From: Polytrichum commune
Taxonomy: Eukaryota; Streptophyta; Polytrichopsida; Polytrichales; Polytrichaceae
Assembly: GCA_950295325.1 (NCBI GenBank)
Contig: OX485806.1
Location: 24,306,001-24,370,000, forward strand
Direction of reading: 5' to 3'
Length of the DNA: 64,000 nucleotides
Part shown: piece after piece, positions 38,214 to 49,502 of the stretch
Position numbering within the stretch: position 1 is the first letter of the stretch
How the letters are laid out: the number at the start of each line of letters is the position of its first letter
Made by a program: the position numbers and the translations under genes
Notes under the pieces: generated by a model
Told to the model about the DNA's origin: nothing
Seen by the model: the letters and a program-made list of their open reading frames with translations, nothing else
The model's database searches: none

Positions 38214-41200
38214 CATAGGGTCAGACTCAAAACCCGCCAGCACTAGTGGAAAGGTGAAGGTTCGCCCAAGTACACCACAAAATCCGGCGTATAATGCGGC
38301 GGATATTGCGTGGTGTGGTGAATTTGAGCTCATTGCAAACTTCACGGTGGGCTTGCATGCTGTGGGTAGGTGCTCATGAACTTGCATGTTGTGGATAAGT
38401 GCTCATGAACGGCAGCATGCACGAACCTTGAAGTACAGCTCCTACTAAGAGTTCTCTCTACGAATTCGGCAGCGGGAGAAGAGAAAAAAAGGACCAACTT
38501 CTGGGGGGTGCGCCCCTTTATACTATCCACCTCCGCTTCCCAGACTTTGTCATTGGATGCCTTCCCCGCCTTCTTCTCTTGCAAAGGTTATTTCAAACCT
38601 CCTGACAGCATTCCCCGTTTTCTGTTTATAGTAGAAAAATGCGCATCTATGAATGCCCCTCTGATACCCCAGCCGTCATATGACTTAGTCTATGTTATTT
38701 AATCTATTTTTTTTGTTTTGTGTGGATATGACTTACGCCATTGGGAGGAAGGGTGGCGGCCACATTAATTTTTTCAAGTATCATCACGGCATATTTTAAC
38801 CAATATGTAGACCCAAACACAACTTCATTCAATGTTTTCAAGTGTAAACCTATTTAGGTGGGGTTTGGGCCATTTGGAGGCTGCAATTATGACAAAGTTT
38901 CCAAGGCTTGAGGCCATTGTCATGATGAATAGAATTATTTATTTGTCTCCACTAAACCCTAAACCCTAGAACATTGCTCTATTATCTCGCATGCAAGTGT
39001 GGGAATGACGAACACGTTGTGGACATTGTTAAGGGGATACTAACTACCAATGTCCCTTTTTAGTTCAATCTTTTAATGTTACTTGAATCCATCATCAAGT
39101 TCACTTCAAGTTTACTAATGTGTGTGAGCAAAACATCCAAAATTGGACCCTAAACCCTTATAACATCCACAACATGAAATACATATTGACTAAATACAAA
39201 ACCAATTAGGATATCCTGTTTAAACGTCCCATATAGCATATTCACATGATCAAGATTGTATTTACTATGACCTTCCGATTAGACTCTTCTTCATATTATG
39301 CAAACAATATATGTTATATCTTCCTCCATTATCTAATACACGTGGAGAGAACAATGAACAACAACATGATTGCTTGAATGGCTTCATTTGATGTTGTGCT
39401 TCTCCGATTAACTTTTGCATCACATTCCATATATTCAATACATCATGAACCATGGTTTATTAGCGACTATGTGATTTCCTAAAGTGAGCAAAACATCCAA
39501 AGTTGCACCCCTAACCCCTATTAACATCCACAACATTTCATGTTATTTGAATAAACACAAGAGCAATCAATATATCGCGTTTAAACGTCTCAAATAACAA
39601 ATTAACATAATCAAGATCGTCTTTACTATAACCTTCCTATAAGACTCTTCTCACCAGTAAGATAATGTTATACATTGACATTGGATAGATTAATATGTTA
39701 TAACCCTATCTCCTAAACCCTAAACCCTAAACCCTAAACACCAAATGTAGTTGTGGTTCACTGATGCCCCCATATACAAACAACATCTATTTTATCTTGC
39801 GCCATCATCTAATATACATGGAGGGAACATGTATAACAACATGATTGCTTGAATGGCTCCATTTGATGTTCTGCTTCTCCGATTTACTCTTATATCACAA
39901 TCTAATATATATTAAATATATCGTGAACCATGGTTTATTGGCCACTCTGCGATTCATCAAAGTCACAATATCAGGGATGTACTTAAAACTTGAGCATGTT
40001 AGCATTTTCAAATAAGGCTCATGCATTTCAAAACCCTTACAAAATGCAGTTGGGGAATGTATTCATTTAATAGGCTCCACACTCAAGTATTCTAAATTGT
40101 TCCACATGTTAGGGGGTGTGGGTAGACTTTTTTATTCATTCAATATCGTGTGAGTTGTTGGCATCATTGGTAAAGTCTAGATGTCAATGATTACATCGTT
40201 GAATATCACGCAATTGTATGGTTTTCCTAACATGCTCGAACAAAAGAGAAACCAATGCCCTCAATGTGTTTGGAAAATTTAGGGTATGGTGTCATGTAAG
40301 TAAGGGTTAAGTATTCGTTTAGCACAAAGTTTTGTTGTAAGAATGCATTGGCTATATAAATGGTTAGTTGAGTAGAATAACACATTTTATGTAGCACCTT
40401 AGTGTACTCCAGAGTTCAAGGTACATACTATTTAAGGGCTTTATGTTGGATACTTCAAGTTACATACTATTTAAGAGCTTTATGTTGAATAGCCTTCAAG
40501 TTACATACTATTTAAGTTACATATTATTTAAGGGCTTTATGTTGGATGAACGAGAGGTGCACTTGTGCACTTCAGAATTATGTCTTGCTATAACTTTTTA
40601 CCGACATTATCGTTTTTTACGAACTAAGTCATATCATAATTTTTCGTGTGCATACTACCTACTTATGTTATTTGGATGAAAAAATACTTTCTATTAAATG
40701 TTACAGAAATGTGTAACTCCGAATGTTATGCCACACTAATTAGAGAAAATAGTCTAGTGGATTAGGAAATGATCACAAGCACAAGGGATTGAAAACTTGA
40801 GAAACTTGTACAAAAGCTTTGGTGGGGTGTGAGGTGGGGGTGGGGGGCATTTTATACATCATAGTAGAGTTATACATGAAGTCTTGGATCAAACTTAGGT
40901 TTGAGAATATAACCATAAAGTCATCCAATTATTTCAAGGGCTTAGAACCAATTTTAAAGCAGGACCACAACAACATAGTCTAATGTTTGGGTCGTCCTAC
41001 CTAAACCATCCCAAATTAACGAATATAGTGATTAATACAAATGCAGCCTAAAAAATAAGTGACTTAGCCTATAAAATTTTGAGAGTGTAGGACAAAGAGC
41101 CTATGCACAATTTAAGAACATAGGATATCAACCTAGTATGTGATAAAAAACATGTAGGAAATTTTACCTACAAATTTTTTAAAAGAGAGGATTTTAGCCA

Positions 41201-41700
41201 TTCATCCTTCTTCAAATTGGGAAATTAGTTGGCCTAAGTACATATCTTTAGGCTATATCTTGCAGGAAGAGTAGAGGTTGAATCAGAAGATGGTGAGGAC
41301 TTTCACCCTTAAACTCATTTGAATTTTAGCAACCTTTCATAACTTATAATCAACGCTTTAAAAAACAGTTGGTTAATCCTTGGCCTTCAAACGTGGTGAA
41401 AGGCATAGTTGTTGGCATCATTGGGAAAGTCTAAATGTCAATGATTACATCGTTATATGTCACGCAATTGTATTATTTTTCTAACCTGCTCAAACAAAAG
41501 AGAAACCAACGACTTCAACTTGTTTGGAAAGTTTAGTGTATAGTGTCATGTAAGTAGGGGTTAAGTATAAGCTTTGGCATAAAGTTTTGTTGCAAGAATG
41601 CCTTGGCACCGCACCTTAGTATATTTCATGTAGCACCTTAGTTCATTGAAATAAGTAATACCCGCTAAGGGTTTAGAGTTAGGCTTTAGGATTTAGGGTT
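38214..41700. other. Long spacer with diverged duplications, no gene seen
   Basis: Several repeat layers are visible. A diverged tandem duplication (39125-39480 against 39484-39965) shares GTGAGCAAAACATCCAAA and CCATGGTTTATT. A direct repeat of about 200-240 bases (40150-40400 against 41412-41650) shares GTTGTTGGCATCATTGG and AAAGTTTTGTTG. Four short tandem copies of CAAGTTACATACTATTTAAG with GGGCTTTATGTTGGAT lie at 40422-40545. A lone degenerate palindrome, GTTTGGGTCGTCCTACC, lies at 40987. No coding frame here is convincing. Confidence 0.65.
39713..39739 (-). repeat. Interstitial telomere-type repeat (CCCTAAA, about 4 units)
   Basis: CCTAAACCCTAAACCCTAAA and following bases give nearly four units of the plant (TTTAGGG)n motif on the minus strand. 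A shorter run lies near 38953. It is too short to be a telomere and lies within duplicated DNA. Confidence 0.8.
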
Positions 41701-41709
41701 CCCCGAAAT

Positions 41710-43172
41710 CCTAATTACGTGGGTACCCTAATCCTATGGGCTGCCTATTGGCGGGGGTGGGGCCAATTCCCGAGGCGAACAAAACCCCAAACGTCACCTT
41801 TTCGAATTCTTTCTCTCTCTCTCCGCGCCAAGCATTCCCTCCGCGCCTCGCTTGGAAGCGCCGCCTCTCCTGAAGCGCCACTTTCGCGAAGCGCCGCGGC
41901 GATTCAGGCGCGGTATTCCCACCATTCTGCTTCTTCTTCATTATTTCTCTTGCTCTTGCTCTTGCTCTTGCATAACTCTTATCCAATCTTAGGTTTTAGG
42001 AAGAGTCTTGAAAAGCACAGAAACTTGCGGAGGAAAGGTTTAGTGCGTGAGGGTAAAGGAACTTAGTAGAGGAGTTTTCAAGAGTGTTGTTCAAGAGTGT
42101 TCAAGAGTGTTCAAGAGTGTTCAAGAGTGCGGCAAGAAGTTAGGAAAACATCGTGTAGGAGGTTGAGATTGTGCTTGTGAGTATCAGGAGTTCTTGTGTA
42201 GTGCAAAAGATTTCAAAGTCGTTTGAGCGATTCTGTAATTTTGTGATAGATTCAGGAGTTGCTTGAAACATTTAGAAGTTGTTTGAGAGATCCAGTATTT
42301 GTTTGAGAGATTTCAGAGTTGTTTGTGAGATTTCAGAGTTGTTTGAGAGATTTGAGAGTTGTTTGAGGGATTCCAGAGTTGTTTGAGATTGAATAGTTGT
42401 TTCAGAGATTCCAGAGTTGTTATTGAAGGTTATTGGAAAGAGACATCATCTACTCCAAAGCGTTTGCAGTGCAAATTTCAAAGGTATTGTGTTATGTTTC
42501 TGGTCTCTTAGTGTTGTAGCATACACAACGCATAAGCATTGTTTATGCTATGTGCAAACTTTTAAAATATATTAATAAAAAACACTTTGGGGAGACGACC
42601 CAAACAAGGACTGTTGTTTGGGTCGCTCGACCCAAACAAAGGCTGATGTTTGGGTCGCTCGACCCAAACAAAGGTAGACGTTTGAAACCCTCCACCCAAA
42701 CAAAGGCTGATGTTTGGGTCGCTCGACCCAAACACAGTCTTCTAAATCCTAAACTCATAAAGAAATCCATGATGTTAGATACAATATAAAATACAAATCC
42801 ACCCAAAACTAAATAATCCGATGTCAGCATACAAATGATGTTCACATATAACAATACAAACTAGGGTCCTCTCATTCTTGGGTCGCTGGACGCAAACAAG
42901 GGCTAATGTTTGGGTCGCTCGACCCAAACACAGTCTTCTAATTATAAACCCATCAAACAATCTATGATGTTAGATACAATATAAAATGCAAGTCCACCCA
43001 AAAATAAAAATACAATATCACCATTAAATGATGTTCACATATAACAATACACAAACCAACAAAATACATGCGACAATCTATTACATTTCAATTACATCAC
43101 GTGACTTCTATTCAGTTTGAAGAAGAGTGGGTCGACCGATCGAAACTAACATTGGGGCTTCATTCCTTGCAG
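41710..43172 (+). promoter_or_regulatory. Probable promoter and 5' leader of the ParB/methylase gene
   Basis: Composition changes sharply at about 41710 to GC-rich DNA with CCAATTCCCGAGG, then TTCTTTCTCTCTCTCTCC, which is typical of plant core promoters and 5' UTRs. Short tandem repeats follow: GTGTTCAAGA x4 (42077-42130), then about ten copies of a GAGTTGTTTGAGAGATT-like unit (42240-42430). A duplicated segment with palindromes lies at 42733-43050. The coding ATG at 43173 directly follows a CAG acceptor (TTCCTTGCAG|ATG), so a leader intron is likely. The transcription start is not proven. Confidence 0.4.
42598..42935. repeat. Palindrome cluster with CT core
   Basis: TTTGGGTCGCTCGACCCAAA occurs four times (42619, 42649, 42713, 42908), with decayed copies between and a half site at 42595. 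A 130-base flank containing CAGTCTTCTAA and GATGTTAGATACAATATAAAA is duplicated at 42733 and 42929. A further decayed half (GTGGGTCGACCGATCG) lies at 43128, just before the coding start. Confidence 0.88.
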
Positions 43173-46100
43173 ATGGCCCCAAAGAAACGACCAGGCGAAA
43201 GGTGGTTCATGCTTGCGCCAGACATGATATGGCAAGAGCACGAAACACCGGAAGATGACTCCTACGTTCCTAAGGACGGGCTTGTCCTCGCGTGGTCTAT
43301 CCAAGTGGTTAAGGGTTCGCAATACAAAATGATTTTTGTTGTGAAGGTTGGGACTGTGGAGAAGCACACATGGGCTACTCTTACGGGGTGGGAGGTGGCA
43401 TCGGTTCAGTCTCTTGGAGACTACGTGGATGTCATCCTCGAGAACAACGTTGTCCAAAACGCACATATGTTTATGCACCAGTTCTCCGAACCCTTTGACG
43501 CTATCTATGCAAAAGAAACATGTGTAGAACCAGACGTCATCAAACCGGAGTCCATATTCATCGATAACAGTACATCGAACACAAAGGTGTCGAGCCGATT
43601 CACGAAACTAAAGCATGCAATCAGCGTGCTCAACAAAGCCCTGCAGAGCAAAACCAAGTCTCAACAACCCGTGAGGCGGAAAGCTACAACAGAGGAAGGT
43701 GCAAGGTCGTCAAGACCTCAATCGGTGAGGAAGCCGCGACCAGTACCGGCTGACTCGCGGAGGACCACTCCCTCCCAAACACCTGCGGATAGCGAGACGC
43801 CTACACCTTCTGGGAGCCGTCAAACAACTCCATCCAAGAGGGCGAGAGAGTCATCTGTGATGACTGACGAGCCAGTCTCACCGGAGTTGTGCATGCCGAA
43901 GCCCGGCGAAGAGGTGGATGCAGGGGAGCTGCAGAAAATCGTGAACAATTTCACAACAAAATGCTTCCACTGTTTTTTCATGGGCAGGGATTTCAAGTTC
44001 GACGTGAACATCAGCCAGTGCCATCTAGCGCCACTGGAGAAGTGTGTCCGGGCAAAGGAGGACGCCTACGTTGACTGGATAATCGCGCAGATCGTTTGCG
44101 AGCAGTTTAAAGACGACAGGCAAACGATTGTAGTGATGCCACAGGGTCTCAAGAAAATGCCTACACCTGAAATGTGGCCAACAATTCAGAAGGGCGATTT
44201 TTGGCTCATAGACGGCCAGCACAGCGTGGAGGCATCCAAGAAAATCCAACTCATGAATGAGTGGGATGATCCGAACAATCAGAAGGAGAAGCTGAAGGTT
44301 TGGAAGGCATTGGTGGTGTGGTCTGACGACGAGACCAAACTCAGCGACATCTCCCGGTACTTCAATATGGGAAACAAGAAGAGGGCCTACTAAGCGTCCT
44401 GGATAAGGAATATCATGGCCTCGCGGGAGGTGTGGGAGTTCTATGGTAGGCCTCCCAAGGAGAGGGAGAATGCGAAGGACAAGAATCCCAAGTGGGAGGT
44501 GAGTATTGTTTGGGTCGACCGACCCAAACACCTGGTGCAACCTTGTTTATCTAGTTTGGGTCGCTCGACCCAAACAATTGATGCAGTCTTGTGTTTTCTA
44601 GTTTGGGTCGATCGACCCAAACAATTGTTGGAGTCTTGTGTTTTTTTAGTTTGGGTCGATCGACCCAAACAATTGTTGCAGTCTTGTGTTTTTTAGTTTG
44701 GGTCGATCGACCCAAACAATTGATGCAGTCTTGTGTTTTCTAGTTTGGGTCGATCGACCCAAACAATTGTTGGAGTCTTGTGTTTTTTTAGTTTGGGTCG
44801 ATCGACCCAAACAATTGTTGCAGTCTTGTGTTTTTTAGTTTGGGTCGATCGACCCAAACAATTGTTGTAGTCTTGTGTTTTTTTAGTTTGGGTCGATCGA
44901 CCCAAACTCTTGTTGCAGATGTTGGTCATGATATGGTTTGAAAATCACATGTACATATCTAACACGCATTCAAATGTTATGTTTGGTTCACGTCTAAGAT
45001 TTCAAATACCAGATGATCAACAAATTCTCCTCCATTGATAATTCGAGCCACAAGCAGAAGAAATACAGCGACCTCAAGGGGGAGATTTACTTGATTACAG
45101 CATTGGACTCAGTTTGGAAGAAGTGGAAAACCGTGTTTGAAAAGCACGAGACGGGGGATTTGATCAATCCCGACACTGGCATTTATTTCAGCCAAACCTC
45201 GCGCTTCAAGCAGATGAAGCCTCTCGTGAGAGAATTTTTTAGAGCTCTTCAAGGGCTGTCAGAGACGGAGGTGGAGAAAGCGGCATCGCACATCCTGCAC
45301 GTGGCACCCACGGCGAAGAGGTGTTGGGTGCACCCGAAGATTGTCTTCCAAAAACCAAAATCCTTCGTTCCTTCATGCTACACCATGAAGGAATGGACGG
45401 ACAACAGGAAAAAGAAGACGACTATCGTGCAGGAGCTGCATAAATTGGTGCCAGAGAGGAATATTGTCGTGGACGGTGAGGTTCATGAGGCTAACTAGAG
45501 ATCATTCAAAGCTGAATATAAGTTCACCAGTGCCTCCATGGCGGCTCTAATAAGGGAAGCGGGGGACGACTTCTTGCGGGCCAAGATGGTGAAGGGTGGG
45601 AAGAACCGGGCGCTTCCGGATCACACAACGCGTGCCTTCTCGAACTTCATCAAGGAGAAGAAGATTGTCCAGTTTGAAGGGGAAGCGTACTTCAACCTTG
45701 TCACCGTCGACCCTTTGAAAATTCAGGGTTTGCCAGGTCAAGACGCCAGAATGGCGATAAGGACGAAAGCAAGGGACCGCTTTCCTTTTGGGATGATTGA
45801 TTTCAGGAATATTCCTGGAAGTTCATTTGAGGGCACGATGAGCACCCTCTTCTACGACCCCTTCCTGTCTAAGTTCGTCGATTATGCAAGCCCTAAGTTC
45901 AGGGAGGTAGATATCTGGCTTTGGATAGTCGAGGATAGGAGGGCGGAGCAGGTGTACGAGCTTGTCCGGAAACTGCAGCCGGAGTATGCAGTCTCCAAGT
46001 CTCAATACATCGCCGCACCGGCGGAGGGGGCTTACACGACGTTGAGGGACAAGAAGACCAAGTTCGTCAACGTCTTGTGTTTGTACTTCGTTGTCGCGCA

Positions 46101-49007
46101 CCTCTCCATGAGGAGTGTCCGAAACACCATGGGCACAAGGGGGACCCCGGAGTGACACCCGGGACTTGTGGCGCCGCTGGTGAGAGGGCCCAAGTGATCC
46201 TAGTGTGGGTGAGGGCCCCGGGCGTTGGGAACGCCTCCCACCCACGAAGATTAGGAGGCACAAGGGTAAGGCCATGAGTTATGCGTAGCTCATGGCGTGG
46301 TGATTCTAGAAAGCTCAAGAACACCTCAATCGGAGGTGTGAGCTAGGAGTTATGGCCATTTGAGTGGGGCGCTGTCCCGGGACAGCGCCCTGGTACAGCA
46401 GTGCCTGGGAGGGATTCCCGGGACTGCCAAGGTTCAAACAGGCATAACTTCCTCAAGACTTGCTCAAATGGAGCAAGTGAGGAGTCCATTGATATCTACG
46501 TCAAGCGTAGATGAGGATGGAGTGGTTGGTTGTTATGATCAGACATCATACAAGGAAGTTATGATGGTCTGAAGCTGCTGGGGGGGTTCTAGGCCCAGCA
46601 GCTAAAGGAAAATGTCCACTTGGCCCCAACTCTTGGTAGAGAGACAAGAGGTTGGTTGACGGTGGGGTAGGGGCCCCGCGTGAAGTCCTAGAGGCTTATA
46701 TGGGTGAGGTGGTGTGGCCTCACCCACCCGAGGCCGAACGGCACGGCCTCCATGGGCATTGGCCCATTGTGAGGCCATAGTTGCCTAGTATGGTTCGGGT
46801 TGTTGTAGTGTTGCTCCAGCAACGCGATGATCAACATAAGATTGGACTTCCATGGATGGAAGTCCACATCTAAGGATTGGTTACCGATTAAAGGGGTTGG
46901 TTAGCGATTGAAGGGGTGAGTCCCGAAAGCAAAGTAGGAGGGTTGGTTCCCCTCCTATGAACTATAAGGTCCGGGGTGAGAGGAGCTAACCATTAGCATG
47001 GCGGTATGCGAATGGTTAGCGCTCGTAACCTTTGCTAGGAAATGAAAATTGGCAAGATTATTAAGGGACCTAGCAAGGGTTGCGACATTCGTGTACAAAG
47101 CGGAGTTGCTGAAGGTGCTGAACCACCCTATATCCCGGATGGACAAACTCTTCCAAGTTCCAGAAGGGTTGGGTGCCAACAAGTGCCTCTACGACGAGGC
47201 TAAATACGCGAACTATCCCGCAGATGAGCTGCGTATGGAATTTTACGTGAGAATGATGAGGACGCTGACGAGGAGAGGGGACTGCATCTTCAACGTCTTC
47301 GGAGGCTCGAAACCTATCTATGCTGCCATGGTAAGTGATTTTCTATAGCTCGTGCGCAGTTTGGGTCGATCGACCCAAACTAGGGTCTTTGTTGGTTTGG
47401 GTCGATCGACCCAAACTAGGCTCTTTGCAGGTTTGGGTCGATCGACCCAAACGAGATATTGTTTTTGGTCTTGTTTATGTCCCTCGCATAATTCTAATGT
47501 CTATATAACTTGGATTGTGTAGATGTCGGGGCTGAGTATATACTCCTACATAGAGGATGACGATCTGCCATTTTACAGGACGCAGAGATCGCTGGCGAAG
47601 AAGATGGACATCCTCGATTGGATCCCGGGTAGCTACGTCGACGAGGTTGTTCAGGGGGGCAAAAACCCTCTTGATAGGGCGAGGCGGATCAACCCGGAAG
47701 AAATGGCCATGAGGGCCACAACCCAAATACCCGAACCTCTGGTCGGGTTGCATCCGGGCAATCCGTCCCGCACAGAAGGTGGCGAGGTCGACGAGGAGGA
47801 GGAAGAAGAGGAGCACGAGGAGGCGGAGAAGGAAGGCGACGTGGAGGAAGGGGCAACGGGCTTCACGCAAGAATCCGAAGCCCCTCAACGGAAGAAGGCG
47901 ATGCGGGCGGCAACCCCGCAGAGTAAGCTGGTGCCCGTCCTGACGGTGGACGATGCACGGGACATGTACTCCAGGGACGCCACCGCCACGTTCAGGGAGA
48001 GGAGGAAGTTAAAGGGGAAGAAGCTGTATGGCGACTACTCCGTGGAGGAGACCATTGCCATAAGCAACGAGGACGACGATGACATTGAGCTCGCCAAACA
48101 GCTAAGATCGGATCCCCCGTCCCCGACAGCGTTCGCTGGCATGGTTAGGGTGAAGCCCGAGGTCCTAACTGTGGAGGAGGCGAACGAGAAGATGAGGAGG
48201 GACGAGGAGTAGCGAGTCAGCTTGCAGAAGGCTGCCGCGGAAGAACCCTCAATGCGGAACGAGGTCGCAGAGCTGAGGGCTCTCCTGTTGGAGCAGGAGC
48301 GTCAAAGGGCGATGGCCCAACCTCCGTCCCATGCCGACTTGATATCACAAGTGATACAAGGAATGTGGGCGCAAGGTTTGATGGTGGCTCCCTCCAGCTT
48401 TTTCCCGCACTTGCCCCCCGGCTTCCCTGCGCAGAGCATCCCTCAGCAGCCTTTGCCGCAATCGTCTTTCAGCTTCCAGCACTTGATTCGGCCCCACCAA
48501 GTTCCGTACGCGCCGGTCCAGCAAGTGGATGACCCCAACATCTGGCGCGTCTCTGGAGCCTCCTCCCCTTTGGGCCCTCCACCACTTCGGCCCCCCATAG
48601 TCATGGCGCCCCCCCACCAATCGGACGACCCCAGGATGTTTGGGTCGACTGACCCAAACCCACCATCCACTGTAGTGTCCGAAGGGCCCTCTCCAGATGC
48701 AGGACAGTTTGGGTCGGGCGACCCAAACCCCGTTGCAGCGCAGTCCTCCCTTGACCAACATGGGTGTCAACTAGACACGGCCATGCTAGATGTTGAAGGC
48801 CTGCAAGGGCCTGGTGATACCTCTACTCCTAACCAAATCGATGAACCCATGCATGATGCACATGCGGAGATTGGTTTAGGACAAGGGCCTGATGCCGATC
48901 GTTTGCAGGAGAAGGTTCCTGACGTCGTCGGAGAAGGCGGTGGCGAGAGAGGCGGGGCAGCGGGGACAGTGGAGGCTTCCACATCGTCGAGACATGACCA
49001 GGACGAG
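43173..49007 (+). CDS. ParB-like domain plus DNA-methyltransferase-like protein, exons 1-3, broken
   Basis: Exons 43173-44498, 45013-47330 (split by solo LTR 46092-47087) and 47523-49007 join in phase 0 through GT-AG introns. Exon 1 ends in a ParB/Srx-like domain: DVNISQCHLAPLEK, IVCEQFKDDRQTIVVMP, then FWLIDGQHSVEASKKIQ (GQHR-type motif, Asp codon 44211). Exon 2 ends in GDCIFNVFGGSKPIYAAM and exon 3 opens with SGLSIYSYIEDDD, resembling the AdoMet motif (FxGxG) and the acidic residue after it in beta-class DNA methylases. The DPPY motif is not clear (an FYDPF is present). ParB-methylase fusions are known in bacteria and phages. Three in-frame stops interrupt the frame: TAA 44391, TAG 45496 and TAG 48210. 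Exon 3 then becomes acidic and Pro/Gln-rich, with two palindromes translated as FGSxDPNP. The methylase part is tentative. Confidence 0.45.
44506..44909. repeat. Nine palindromes filling intron 1
   Basis: The array fills most of intron 1 (44499-45012). Spacing is about 46 bp. The first core is AC and the second CT; the next seven are TTTGGGTCGATCGACCCAAA, a perfect 20-base palindrome. Spacers are nearly constant (CAATTGTTGCAGTCTTGTG, then TTTTTAG). Confidence 0.95.
46092..47087 (+). mobile_element. Solo LTR, copy C (996 bp), inside exon 2
   Basis: The element runs TGTCGC...GCGACA with a perfect 5-bp duplication TTCGT at 46087-46091 and 47088-47092. It is 23 bases longer than copies A and B because GGTTACCGATTAAAGGGG is tandemly duplicated near 46875-46920. 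It disrupts the ParB/methylase gene. Discounting the LTR and one duplication, the exon frame is continuous. Confidence 0.93.
47361..47453. repeat. Three palindromes in intron 2
   Basis: Three copies of TTTGGGTCGATCGACCCAAA lie about 37 bp apart in the 192-base intron 2 (47331-47522). All have the AT core, as in most of intron 1. Confidence 0.95.
48637..48730 (+). repeat. Two palindromes within coding exon 3
   Basis: TTTGGGTCGACTGACCCAAA (48640) and TTTGGGTCGGGCGACCCAAA (48710) are read in frame as FGSTDPNP and FGSGDPNP within a Pro-rich, probably disordered region. The second has core GG; the first has a changed right arm. Confidence 0.9.
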
Positions 49008-49502
49008 GTAATACACTGAGCCCTCCCAGTTTGGATCGACCGACCCAAACTTCTTGGGTCATTGTCTTGTTGGCCTGGTCGTGTCCCCCTTGCTAGGAGG
49101 AAATGCACACCCCCTGCCCCCCCCCCTGCTCTACACTTGCTCCCCCTCCCCCCAACGTGCCCCCCCGCGATCCCCTTCGTCTCGTCTGCATTCGACTACG
49201 CTCGACCTTGGCGGCGCGCAACCAATTTTGTGGATGTAGAATTAGGATAGTGTGAATGCCCTCGTTCACCGCGGTCCCCCCCCCCCCCCCATCAAATTGT
49301 ACATAGAGATTTGTAAAAATAAAATTATTATTTTTGGCGCCCATATGTTTGCATCCGTGTCCCAATGTATGTTGTTCCCCTTGTATGTTTTTGTTGCCAC
49401 CAATGGTCCAATTCATCTTGTGTTTGCACAAAATTTCCGTTCTGCTTGAGATGGACATAGCATAACATAGTCCTCGCCGCCTTCTCTCGCTCGTCGCCGC
49501 AG

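Noticed and set aside
39713-39739. Chromosome end
   Set aside because: Under four telomere units, within duplicated internal DNA.
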